Shown here piece by piece: positions 28,841 to 38,691 of a stretch of 64,000 nucleotides of DNA. The translations under genes and the position numbers were made by a program. The notes below the pieces were generated by a model. It was not told the origin of the DNA. It did no database searches and saw nothing but the letters and a program-made list of their open reading frames with translations. Numbering within the stretch: position 1 is the stretch's first letter; the number at the start of each line of letters is the position of its first letter. Location: the NCBI GenBank assembly GCA_964036045.1, contig OZ038383.1, forward strand, positions 94,669,568 to 94,733,567, written 5' to 3'. Source of the stretch: Eutreptiella sp. 'Long Island Sound 2002'. Taxonomy: Eukaryota; Euglenozoa; Euglenophyceae; Eutreptiales; Eutreptiaceae.

Positions 28841-29980
28841 TGGCCCTCTTCCCTGAGGTCCATCGTCCGGGTTGCCTCCAGGGGCCTCCTGGGGGGACGT
28901 GAAGGGGCCCGGCGGCCTTGCAGCGCATGTGACCGGGTGGAGGGGCGTGTCAACAAGAGGGGGGGGGGGTTAGTCACACCCGTGTCCATGAATGCATGTG
29001 CATGTCCGTCACGCATCCGTTGACCACTGTTGGATTTTTTTTGGGGGGGGCGTCATCGACTGAGGAGCCCCCCCCCCCATTCGGAAGGGGGGCGGGTACC
29101 CCCCCCGCCCTTTAGGGTGCCCAGCCTATGCCCAGCCACTGTCTCCCTGACGCCAAGTGCCAGGGTTAAAGGCATTGGTAACCGACATTAACCGCCCCCA
29201 ACCGCTTTTGCAACCTCCTTCAACCGCCTTTTCAACCGCCCCTGGAGTTGCCTTTGCGGTCCCATCCCCTGTGTGCCTCCCCCCCCCCCCCCCCACCCGA
29301 TCGGGTGGCGTACAACGAAGTGCGATGCGCGACTCTCAGACAACTGAGGCCTGCTTGGCCCAGGCCCGGGGGGAGAGACCCCATGTCCCGTGCCCCCGGT
29401 GCGAGGAACACACCGCTGTCGCCCCCCCGCCCACCCCAGGGCCAGTGCGGGGCGTGTGTCGGTGTGTCTCCGCGTGTCAAAGCTAAGGCCTAGTGTCCTG
29501 TTCTCAGGACTGCACCAGCACCGGAGGGCCAAGCCACCGTAGCACCCCGAGCCCAGTGACGGGGCAGTCCGTGGCCATTTCAGGCGGTAGAGCCGCCTAC
29601 AGCGCCCCCGGCGCTGCGGCCCCAGGGGGGCCGTGCCCGGCGACGGGCAAACAGCCGTCGAACATCTTCATGAGCATTGCCAGAGGGGGCACCGCGTTCT
29701 CGCCCCTGCAGCCGCACGTGCTCCAGGGGCCGCCGTCCTTCCACGAGCTGCCCACTGCGCTGCCGCCGCCGACGTCCAGGAGCTCGAGGCAGTCGTGGCC
29801 CAGGTCTCGCCTTCCGTGCGCTCTTGGGTCCGGGTCTGGGGAGGGTTTGTGGCAAAAGGGTGCCGCAAGATCGGCGTAGCAGAGGCACTAGCACCCGTGT
29901 TCATGCCCGGCTTTTCTTACCCAAAGGGGGTTTGCCCCCCTCCCCCCCCCCCAGCGACCGTGACCTGTACTGCGGCGGGG
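28840..29980. other. GC-rich stretch with C/G tracts, no assignable gene
   Basis: C tracts at about 29069, 29279 and 29941, G tracts at 28962 and 29042. A plus frame near 29760-29930 (DVQELEAVVAQVSPSVRSWV, then RVWGGFVAKGCRKIGVAEAL) is protein-like but short and isolated. Confidence 0.4.
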
Positions 29981-30075
29981 CGCGGTCAGAGGCCAAAATG
30001 ACAATTTGTGTACCTTAACTCGACCTCCAATTTCAGGCCCCCTTGATAAATTGCATTTTTTTCCTGAGGACAAAT
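29980..30075 (+). repeat. Dispersed repeat S, copy 1
   Basis: GGTCAGAGGCCAAAATGACA, TTTGTGTACC and CGACCTCCAATTTCAGGCCC, followed by AAATTTTCTGATGTGGGTGG. The first part recurs at about 41425-41505 and the second at about 43679-43705. Confidence 0.7.
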
Positions 30076-30412
30076 TTTCTGATGTGGGTGGGTGGGGCAG
30101 GCAAGGGAGCCCAGGCTGCCATCCCGCCCCCCTGGGGGGGCGGCCGGGCCGGGTCCTTGTATGCGACCCCCCCCAGCCACCCCCCCCCCCCCCGGGTTTT
30201 GAAAGATAGTGGTGCCGGGTCGGCCACCCACAAGTGTCCCTAGAGAAAATTGTCCAGCGCCAAAGGCGCCATTTTTTTTTTTCATACTATGTGTTTATTC
30301 TCAAAATACTCAAAATTTTGTGGAGAATTCATATTTGTGTTAAAACAACAAGAAAAACCTTTGACCTGAAGGAGGGCTACAGGAGGGCTGCAGGCCCTAA
30401 CAGCAACCCTAG

Positions 30413-30450
30413 CCCTAACCCTAACCCTAACCCTAACCCTAACCCTAACC
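30413..30450 (+). repeat. Interstitial telomeric repeat, (CCCTAA) about six copies
   Basis: Uninterrupted CCCTAA hexamers, C-strand on plus, preceded by degenerate hexamers from about 30395. It marks the outer left end of the unit block. Confidence 0.95.
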
Positions 30451-31740
30451 AGGATTGAATATTGGGACCGAGCTGGTCGGGGGAGGAACATCGTCTAGGA
30501 GATTTCAACGACAATTGAGGTACGCACTGGAAAGTGGATGAGAGCGGCCCAAAAGGGGCTGAAAATGAGTTGTATTCATCCGTTTGTGTACCACAACTGG
30601 AATAGGATCAGTTTTGGAAAACAATGGTTTTGACCCATTTTTGAGCCCTTTGTGGTCCCAAATTGGCCCATTTTCAAGGCCCTTTTGGCCTTGAGAGGGG
30701 CCAAATTTGCTCAACATGGGCTCTAAATGGGCTCATTCCAGTTGTTTGTGCACCCCAAATAGTCCAAAAGTATCTTTGGTAAAACACATTTTACATCCAT
30801 TTTTGACTGATTTTTCGTCCCAAAACAGCCCATTTTCAAGGCATTTTGTGACTTTGGAGGGGCCACAATGGCTTGCAATGGGCTCAAACTGGGCTCATTC
30901 CACTTGTTTGTGCACCCCGAATGGTCTGTCTGGGATCATTTATAGAAAAAACACATTTTTGACCCATTTTTGACCCATTTTTTGTCCCAAAACCCATTTT
31001 CAAGGCATTTCGGGATTTAAGAGGGCCAAAACGGGCCACCGTGACCTCAAAGCGCGCCAAAAACACTTGTTTTGGCATTCCATGTGGTCCAAGATCATTT
31101 TTGAAAAAAGACATTTTTTTGCACCCGGTGGACCTTGTTGACCCATTTTGGAACCCACCTCTTTGGGCTACCTGCTGCAGCTTGCCGCAGCCCACTGGGC
31201 CGCGTTATGGGGGTCTAGGCGTCGGGTAGGGCAATTTTGAGGGCTGGAAACCACCAAAAGTGGGTAGTTGTTCGTGGATTAGGTGCGCTCGAAATCGCGT
31301 TTTGAGCCACGTAGCCCAAGATATGGTCTGTTTTCTGGGTCGTCGGCGGCCAATGTGCACAAATTCTGGGGTTTTGGGGGGCCTTTTGGGGGCAATTCGC
31401 GCACATATTGTGGAGTTAGAGGGCCTCAGAGTGCCCTTCGGCACGGGGAACTCTACACATGCAGCCACTATTTCCCTTTGTTTGGCCGTTTTGAGCAGGT
31501 TCTAGGGCGGTTTTGGGCAAAAAAAGGCTGATTTTGGCCCCAAATTGCAGATTTTGAAATGGAGGTCCTTTACTTGCGACGCCCGTTCCTGGCCGAAGCA
31601 CCAAGACGGAGCTGCGGTTTTTGCCCATTTCGCGCGTGCTTGCTGCTTGCTTGCTGCTTGCTTGCTTGCCAAACCTTTTAGGTCCACCCTAGACACTAAA
31701 GACGGTTATACAACCAAGACTGGTTCCACCAGCTCGGTGA
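30451..31740 (+). repeat. Telomere-associated unit A
   Basis: Begins GATTGAATATTGGGACCGAG and ends GGTTCCACCAGCTCGGTGA directly before CCCTAA. The ends are a short inverted repeat (core ACCGAGCTGGT). Inside, a degenerate 162-base module repeats about four times (CGTTTGTGTACC at 30581, GTTTGTGCACCCC at about 30744 and 30906, then a variant at 31068). A GCTTGCTTGCTGC tract precedes the end. No coding capacity is apparent. Confidence 0.85.
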
Positions 31741-31746
31741 CCCTAA

Positions 31747-32892
31747 TCAAGACTGAATATTGGGACCGAGCAGGTGGGGGAGGGAACATCAACTATGACT
31801 GGTGAGGGACATCAAGAATGATTCACACATTGATGGCTCTTGACAAAGTGAAATCAGCTTGCAAGTGAAGCCCATCACCACGAGGCCCACTTTCAAGGCT
31901 TTTTGGACTTCTGAAGGGCCAAAATGCCCCAAAATGGGCTCAAAATGGGCTCATTTCACCCGTTTGTGCACCCCAAATGGTCTAGGATGAGGTTTGGAAA
32001 AATGCGTTTTTGACCCATTTTTGACCCATTTTTGGTTCCAAAACAGCCCATTTTCAAGGCATTTTTGGGATTTTGGGAGAACCAGAATGGGCCACCACAA
32101 GCTCAAAACGGTCCAAAAACACGTGTTTTAGCGTCGCACATGGTCTAGGATCATTTTTGAGAAAAGTCATCTTTTTCCCCCTACTGGACCCTGTTGACCC
32201 ATTTGGGCACCCACCTGTTTGGGCTTGAGCTTGCAGCTTGCCGCAGCCTAGTGGGCCTAGGTATTGGGGTGTAGGCGCCCGTTTGGGCAATTCCGAGGGG
32301 TGGAAACCACAAAAAGTGGGGGGTTGCGGGTGGAGTAGGTGCCCTCGGAATCGCATTTTTAGCCATGTAGCCAAAGATATGGCCTATTCTTGGTTTGTGG
32401 CTGTCGGCATTTGGACCTTCTGGGGCCTTTTTGGGCCGTTTCCGGGACATATCATGGAGTTAGAGCGCCGCAAAGAGCTCGTTGACACGGGGAAGTCAAC
32501 CCGCACGTGCAGTGTACCCACTCTTTCCCTTCGTTTGGCGTTTTGAATGTGTTCCAGGGCCTTTTTGGCCCAAAAATGGCTGTTTTTGGCCCTAAACTGC
32601 AGTTTTTGAAACTGAGGTCCGCCACTTGCGAATCCCGTTCCCAGCCGCCACCGTTGAGTTTCTTGCTCAACCTTTGTGTGATTGTACTTCACACCCATAG
32701 GTATCGTGCACCAAAATTTCAGCCGAATCCAAAGCACCACGACGGATTTCCAATTCTTGCCCATTTCGCGCGTGCTGCTGCTTGCTTGCTGCTTGCTGCT
32801 GCTTGTTGCTGCTGCTGCTGCTAAACCTGGTAGGTCCACCCTAGACCCTAAAAAGGGTTTTTAAACCAAGACTGGTTCCACCAGCTCGGTGA
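31747..32892 (+). repeat. Telomere-associated unit B
   Basis: Starts TCAAGACTGAATATTGGGAC, ends CCACCAGCTCGGTGA before CCCTAGTCCTAACCCTAGGG. Same orientation as unit A and clearly homologous along its length, though diverged and with fewer 162-base modules. The GCTTGC-type tract is at about 32770-32822. Confidence 0.85.
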
Positions 32893-33085
32893 CCCTAGTC
32901 CTAACCCTAGGGCCAATCAAGACTGAATATTGGGACCGAGCTGGTGTGGGAGGGAACATCAGCTATGACTGGTGAGGCACATCAAGAATGATGCACACAT
33001 TGATGGCTCTTGACAAAGTGAAATCAGCTTGCAAGTGAAGCCCATCACCACGAGGCCCACTTTCAAGGCTTTTTGGACTTCTGAG

Positions 33086-34392
33086 GGGTCCGTAGTTAAA
33101 CCTAGTAAAAAAAAGTTTTTTTAAAAAAGTGTTTCTTTTACTAGGTAAGTTTTTCTTTTACTAGGTAAGTTTTTCTTTTACTAGGTTCACTAGTTTTTAC
33201 TAGGTTTCGGGAACCTAGTAAAATTTTTTTTTCTTACTAGGTTTCAGAACCTAGTAAAAAAAAGTTTTTTTTCTTACTAGGTTTCAAAACCGCCAAAAAC
33301 AAAAGAACTAGGCTGTAGAACTTCGGGCCACTTGTTGGCCACTTCTCATCTTGTCCCCCGCTCTGAGGGGCTTTTTTCCACTAGCCTGATGAGGCAGGGT
33401 GGTCATTTAGGACCAATTTTTTTTTGTTAAGGACCGCCATTAAGGACCCCCACTATGGGATTTTTTCCACGAGCCTGGCACGGGCCACTTTTGTTTCCCT
33501 CCCCTTCTGTAGTCGACCCCGAGAACGCGGGGGTGACGTAGCACTTCCGCCCTCTTTTGGGCCCCCGAGAAGGTAGGGGTGAGGCAGCCACTTCTGATTT
33601 TGTTCCCTTTGTTGGGGAACACTTCTGCTTTTGCTCCCCTTTTTTGGGGATCCCCGAGAATGCCATTTTGCCTCCCACCTTCTTTCCCTTTTTTTTTACT
33701 CCCACGCTTTGTTGCGTGGCCCCTCGAGTTGGGGTTAGGGACTCACAATCCACAGCTGGGAATTTTGCTTGAACTAGCAGAGGGCGAAAAAATGGGTTTT
33801 CACCCCATGTGTCTATACTCAAAATACTCAGTTTTTTCAGGTGAACCAAATAATGGATGAAAACCAAATCGGACCAAATATCAATACCACCCCTGTGCAT
33901 AGGCACAACAGAGATGGCTCATACCCCAATGGGTAAAGCATTGCCTTTGCAAGTGGAAGGTGACGGGTTCAAACCCCATTGGGGGTAATCTGTTGACCCT
34001 GAGGTTGAGTCATAGACACCATGGGAAAATTTTCGTTTTTGTTTTTTTTTGTTTTTTTTGTGTTTTGATTTTGTCCCCTTTGTTGGGGATCATCGAGAAT
34101 GCAGGGGTGACATAGCCTTTCCGCCCACTTGTGGGCCCTCCCGAAGGCAGGGGTTAGGCAGCCAATTCTGATTTTGTCCCCCTTTGCAACCCCCCCCCCC
34201 CCCTCTCTCCTCCAAAGGGTTTCGAAACATACATGAACTCCCTCTTCACAACATGCATGGTTCGGCCTGGGTGGGGCGCCACTGGCAACGGTGGCTGGAA
34301 ATTGACCTAGTAAGGAAAAATTTCTTCAAATTGTTGCTTTTTTTTACGTAGTAAAAAAAACTTTTTAAAAATTTTTTAAAATTTTTTTTTTT
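33086..34392 (+). mobile_element. Insertion in unit C: CTAGTAAA palindromes, repeat R and a tRNA-like segment
   Basis: It opens with several copies of TTTTACTAGGT and its inverse AACCTAGTAAAA (perfect 12-base arms at 33195-33206 and 33212-33223). Family R modules follow (33330-33770, 34065-34190), shared with 21.9-22.4 kb, with a tRNA-like segment between them (33911-33988). Similar ACCTAGTAAA repeats lie on the far side of the flipped segment (34685-34750). No ORF of note. Confidence 0.65.
33911..33988 (+). ncRNA. tRNA-like segment (A and B boxes), probable SINE head
   Basis: TGGCTCATACCCCAATGGG fits an RNA polymerase III A box and GACGGGTTCAAACCCC a B box. Spacing is that of a tRNA. A D arm (GCTC/AAGC) and an anticodon-like loop TTTGCAA can be drawn, but the acceptor and anticodon stems do not pair. 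A T-rich tail follows at 34035. A decayed tRNA gene is the alternative. Confidence 0.4.
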
Positions 34393-35441
34393 ACGGGTCA
34401 ACGGGGTCCAGTAGGGGCAAAAAGATGACTTTTCTCAAAAATGATCCTAGACCATGTGCGACGCTAAAACAAGTGTTTTTGGACCGTTTTGAGCTTGTGG
34501 TGGCCCATTCTGGTTCTCCCAAAATCCCAAAAATGCCTTGAAAATGGGCTGTTTTGGGACCAAAAATGGGTCAAAAACGCATTTTTCTAAACCTCATCCT
34601 AGACCATTTGGGGTGCACAAACGGGTGAAATGAGCCCATTTTTAGCCCATTTTGGGGCATTTTGGCCTCTCAGAAATCGGGCATTTGGTGAAACCTAGTA
34701 TGCACGTAGCAAAACCTAGTAAAATGTAGCAAAACCCAGCAAAATGTAGTGAAACCTTTGGGCACCCACCTGTTTGGGCTTGAGCTTGCAGCTTGCCGCA
34801 GCCTAGTGGGCCTAGGTATTGGGGTGTAGGCGTCCGTTTGGGCAATTCTGAGGGGTGGACACCACAAAAAGTGGGGGGTTGCGGGTGGAGTAGGTGCCCT
34901 CGGAATCGCATTTTTAGCCATGTAGCCAAAGATATGGCCTATTCTTGGTTTGTGGCTGTCGGCATTTGCAGCTTCTGGGGGCCTTTTTCTGCCGTTTCCG
35001 GGACATATCATGGAGTTAGAGCGCCGCAAAGAGCTCGTTGACACGGGGAAGTCAACCCGCACGTGCAGTGTACCCACTCTTTCCCTTCGTTTGGCGTTTT
35101 GAATGTGTTCCAGGGCCTTTTTGGCCCAAAAATGGCTGTTTTTGGCCCTAAACTGCAGTTTTTGAAACTGAGGTCCGCCACTTGCGAATCCCGTTCCCGG
35201 CCGCCACCGTTGAGTTTCTTGCTCAAACTATGTGTGATTGTACTTCACACCCATAGGTATCGTGCACCAAAATTTCAACCAAATCCAAAGCACCACGACG
35301 GAATTCTGATTTTTGCCCATTTCGCGCGTGCTGCTGCTTGCTTGCTTGGTGCTTGCTTGCTTGCTGCTGCTAAACCTGGTAGGTCCACCCTAGACCCTAA
35401 AAAGGCTTGTAAAACCAAGACTGGTTCCGCCAGCTTGGTGA

Positions 35442-36022
35442 CCTTAACCCTAACCCCCCCCCCCCCCCTCACCGCTGGATCGACGCCCCCCTGACCCCTG
35501 GCTAGACCGCCCCCAACCCCCGGCAGGAACACCCCCCTCCCCCGACCCCCGGCCGGACCCCCCCCCCAACTCCCCCCCCCCCCGAAGTTTTGAAAGACAG
35601 CTGGGGGCTGGGTCGCATCGGGACCAGTTGTAGTCCCCCCCGCCCCCCCGGGCCCGCCCCCCCGGTAACGGTAAGCCCTGGCCTGTTCCCCCCCCCCCCA
35701 AAGGATAGCCCTCAAGGAGTGGCCCCCCAGCCCGGCGGTCCACCACTGTCTGTCGGCTGAAACTGGTCTGCATGTGGACCACTGGCAATATGTCAACGGG
35801 GTGGTGGGCGCGGCTTCCGGAATCCTGGATCCGAACCCCAGCAATTCGTGGAAAGTCGAGGGAGGCAGGGGGCACGCCGTTTAGATGATGCTTCGTGGAG
35901 ATGATGCAACTCAATGCCCGTAGGCAGCACGTGCACAGCAGCACCCTAGTCCCTTAAGCGGATTGCAGGGCACATGCTCATAGGCCCAAAAGCCAAGCGA
36001 AGGGTTAGGGTTAGGGTCAGGG
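35442..36022. other. Spacer between units C and D, telomeric hexamers at both ends
   Basis: Starts CCTTAACCCTAACC and ends AGGGTTAGGGTTAGGGTCAG, so telomeric motifs face each other across about 550 bases. Many C tracts (35454-35468, 35574-35583, 35690-35700). TTTTGAAAGACAGCTGG near 35587 resembles 30197-30215. No gene recognised. Confidence 0.6.
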
Positions 36023-37426
36023 TCACCGAGCTGGTGGAACCAGTCTTGCCTTTATAACCCGTTTTATGTCTAGGGTGGACCTGCCCGGTTTAGCAGCAGC
36101 AGCGGCAAGCAAGCAGCAAGCAGCAAGCAAGCAGCAGCACGCGCGAAATGGGCAAAAACCGCAGCTCCGTCGTGGTGCTTCGGATTCGGCCAAAATTTGG
36201 GTGGATGCTACCTATGGGTACAAAGTATGAGCCAAAAACTCAACGCTGGCGGCCGGGAACGGGCGTCGCAAGTAGAGGACCTCCATTTCAAAATCTGCAA
36301 TTTGGGGCCAAAATCAGCCCCTTTCCCCTTTTTGCCCAAAACCGCCCTAGAACCTGCTCAAAACGGCCAAACAAAGGGAAATAGTGGCTACTCTACACAT
36401 GCAGCTAGACTTCCTTGTGCCAAAGGGCCCTTTAGGGCCCTCTAACTCCACAATATGTGCGCGAACTGCCCCCAAAAGGCCCCCCAAAACCCCAGAATTT
36501 GTGCACATTGGCCGCCGACGACCCCAAACCAAAAACAGACCATATCTTGGGCTACGTGGCTCAAAGTGCGATTTCGAGCGCACCTAATCCATGAACAACT
36601 ACCCACTTTTGGTGGTTTCCAGCCCTCAAAATTGCCCTACCCGACGCCTAGACCCCCATAACGCGGCCCAGTGGGCTGCGGCAAGCTGCAGCAGGTAGCC
36701 CAAAGAGGTGGGTGCCAAAATGGGTCAACAAGGTCCACCGGGTGCAAAAAAATGTCTTCTTTCAAAAATGATCTTGGACCACATGGAATGCCAAAACAAG
36801 TGTTTTTGGCGCGTTTTGAGCAAGTGGTGGCCCGTTTTGGCCCTCTTAAATCCCAAAATGCCTTGAAAATGGGCCGTTTTGGGACAAAAAATGGGTCAAA
36901 AATGGGTTAAAATTGTGTTTTCCCATAAATGATCCTAGACCATTTGGGGTGCGTAAACAAGTGGAATGAGCCCAGTTTGAGCCATTGCAAGCCATCTTGG
37001 CCCCTCCAAAGTCACAGAATGCCTTGAAAATGGGCTGTATTGCGACCAAAAAAATAGGTCAAAAATGGGTCAAAAATGCGTTTTTCCAAAAATGATCCCA
37101 GACCATTCGGGGTGCACAGACAATTGAAATGAGCCCATTTTGAGCCCATTGCAAGCCATTTCTGGCCACTCCAAAGTCACAAAATGCCTTGAAAATTGGC
37201 CGTTTTGGGACCAAAAATCAGTCAAAAATGGATGCAAAATGTGTTTTTCCAAAGATACTTTTGGACTATTTGGGGTGCACAAACAACTGGAATGAGCCCA
37301 TTTTGAGGTCATTTTGAGCCCCTTTTGAGCTGCTCTCATCCACTTTCCAGTGCGTACCTCGTTTGTCGTTGAAGCCCCCTAGACGGCGCTCCTTCCCCCA
37401 CCAGCTCGGTCCCAATATTCAATCCT
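36023..37426 (-). repeat. Telomere-associated unit D (inverted copy of unit A)
   Basis: Read on the minus strand it begins GATTGAATATTGGGACCGAG and ends GGTTCCACCAGCTCGGTGA before CCCTGACCCTAACCCTAACC. It aligns end to end with unit A, including the 162-base modules and the GCTTGC tract, so units A and D form an inverted repeat of about 1.3-1.4 kb with 4.3 kb between the arms. Confidence 0.85.
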
Positions 37427-37440
37427 GGTTAGGGGTTAGG
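37427..37440 (+). repeat. Telomeric hexamer remnant, G-strand on plus
   Basis: GGTTAGGGGTTAGG directly follows unit D. It faces the opposite way to the CCCTAA array at 30413. Confidence 0.75.
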
Positions 37441-38055
37441 CCAGGGGTCTCTCCTTTGAGGGCCCTGTGAAGGGTCAGCAAAAGCAGCCAGGCAGACAGT
37501 TCTGGGGTGACACATTTGTTCAAGTTCTCTGAGGGAAGCCCTCTGCAACTATGGACGGCTGATATTGTGCATGCCTTTGTACGTGGTACCTGGACCTCAA
37601 AAGAGACAAAAGCACAAGAGCCCGTCCTTCGCTCAACATTTCCCTCTAACCTCCCCTCCCCCCCTTCCGTCCCCTCCATCGCTCCCTCCGTCCTTTCCCC
37701 TCTGCCTCTCTCCCTCGCTCCCTTGCCCCCTCCCTCCCTCGCTCCCTCCTTTGAATGTATGGGCTGACATTGCGGCTGCATCACGACTAGGGGGCGCAAT
37801 GGCAATGGACATAGAGGGATATGCGGAACTGCAAAAGGCATGGATTTAAAAGTGTTGCCCTCCACCCAGCGGACCAAGCGGTGGTGTTGCTATCAGCACA
37901 CTGCAATTGCACCTATGACCTCGATGCGGATGCACTGGGTGAAGGGGATTGCTGGTAGTGTGGTATATTTCATTTTTTGTGGTGTCCCTAATAGAATGTC
38001 CCTACATTACACACGGCACACAAATCCCCCTTCCATTGGACTTCTCTCTCCCCAG
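37441..38055. other. No gene recognised; CT-rich tract
   Basis: CCCTCC/CTCCCTCG tract at about 37650-37745. TCTCTCTCCCCAG at 38043-38055 is acceptor-like and precedes the next exon candidate. Confidence 0.4.
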
Positions 38056-38309
38056 ACTTCAACCCTTCATATCCCATTGTGTGCACCAAACCCTTCTTGG
38101 ATCGCCATGATGTGCCACTGCAGGGGGTGGGGCACACTGTGGGTGTCTCCCTGGAGTGCATCATTTCACCGCGGATCCTAAAGGGGTTTGACATGTTTAG
38201 CATCCACACCAGAGGCATCACATCTCATTCACTTGCTCTGTCTCTGTTGCCCACATATGTATGTGGGTTATATGTAGCAAACGGAGACACAACACCTACA
38301 CATTGCTAA
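38056..38309 (+). CDS. Putative exon, unassigned
   Basis: After the acceptor-like CTCTCCCCAG the frame reads FNPSYPIVCTKPFLDRHDVP, then LQGVGHTVGVSLECIISPRI and LKGFDMFSIHTRGITSHS, up to TAA at 38307. The residue mix is protein-like. It is followed two bases later by another ORF in a different frame, so a short intron near its end may join them. No family recognised. Confidence 0.35.
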
Positions 38310-38310
38310 C

Positions 38311-38691
38311 ATGCATGGACTGCAACCCATGCACTACGAGCTTGGGGGGAACCAACCCGTGGTACAAGGGCCAGACCACTGTTTCCTGAGCTGTATGTTT
38401 GCCCTACACGCCATGCACATACTTGGGCTGAACCCACACTGTACAGGGACACTGGTGCAATCTGTCGCTTATGCCGTCCCATAGGTGACGTACTACTACC
38501 CCTCGCCTCAATTCTTCTCGAAACGCTTCCAATATCATCCCCAATCCCTTGGCAGTAGGTCCTTTATGCGCGGACACTTTACACACTTCTGCTGGAAGAT
38601 CCAATGGACAGACACTTACTCAGACGTAGAAGGGCAGGCTCAAGTGCTGCTTTTGGGGGTTGGGCATGGTCACCGATGGCACAAATCATGA
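38311..38691 (+). CDS. Unassigned ORF, single in-frame TAG
   Basis: From ATG at 38311 the frame reads MHGLQPMHYELGGNQPVVQG and DHCFLSCMFALHAMHILGLN to VAYAVP. After TAG at 38482-38484 it continues in the same frame with VTYYYPSPQFFSKRFQYHPQ, FMRGHFTHFCWKIQWTDTYS and GQAQVLLLGVGHGHRWHKS to TGA. Both halves are equally protein-like. CCATAG before GTGACG could instead be a splice acceptor, which would make the second half a separate exon. His- and Cys-rich (H-x2-FC) but no known fold identified. Confidence 0.4.

Larger units (their letters stand above)
32915..35441 (+). repeat. Telomere-associated unit C, split by an insertion and carrying an inverted segment
   Basis: The first 170 bases (to about 33083) and the last 680 (from about 34758) match unit B closely. 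The segment that should lie between is found at about 34393-34677 in reverse complement. The extra sequence, 33084-34392 and 34678-34757, is foreign and rich in ACTAGGT/ACCTAGT palindromes. The unit ends GCCAGCTTGGTGA before CCTTAACCCTAACC. Confidence 0.8.

Noticed and set aside
30413-30450. A true chromosome end
   Set aside because: Unrelated sequence continues on both sides for tens of kilobases, so the hexamers are interstitial.
32384-32839. ORFs inside the telomere-associated units
   Set aside because: They are not conserved in frame between units A, B, C and D and look like chance openings.
33911-33988. Functional tRNA-Ala gene
   Set aside because: Acceptor and anticodon stems do not pair; only the promoter boxes are good.
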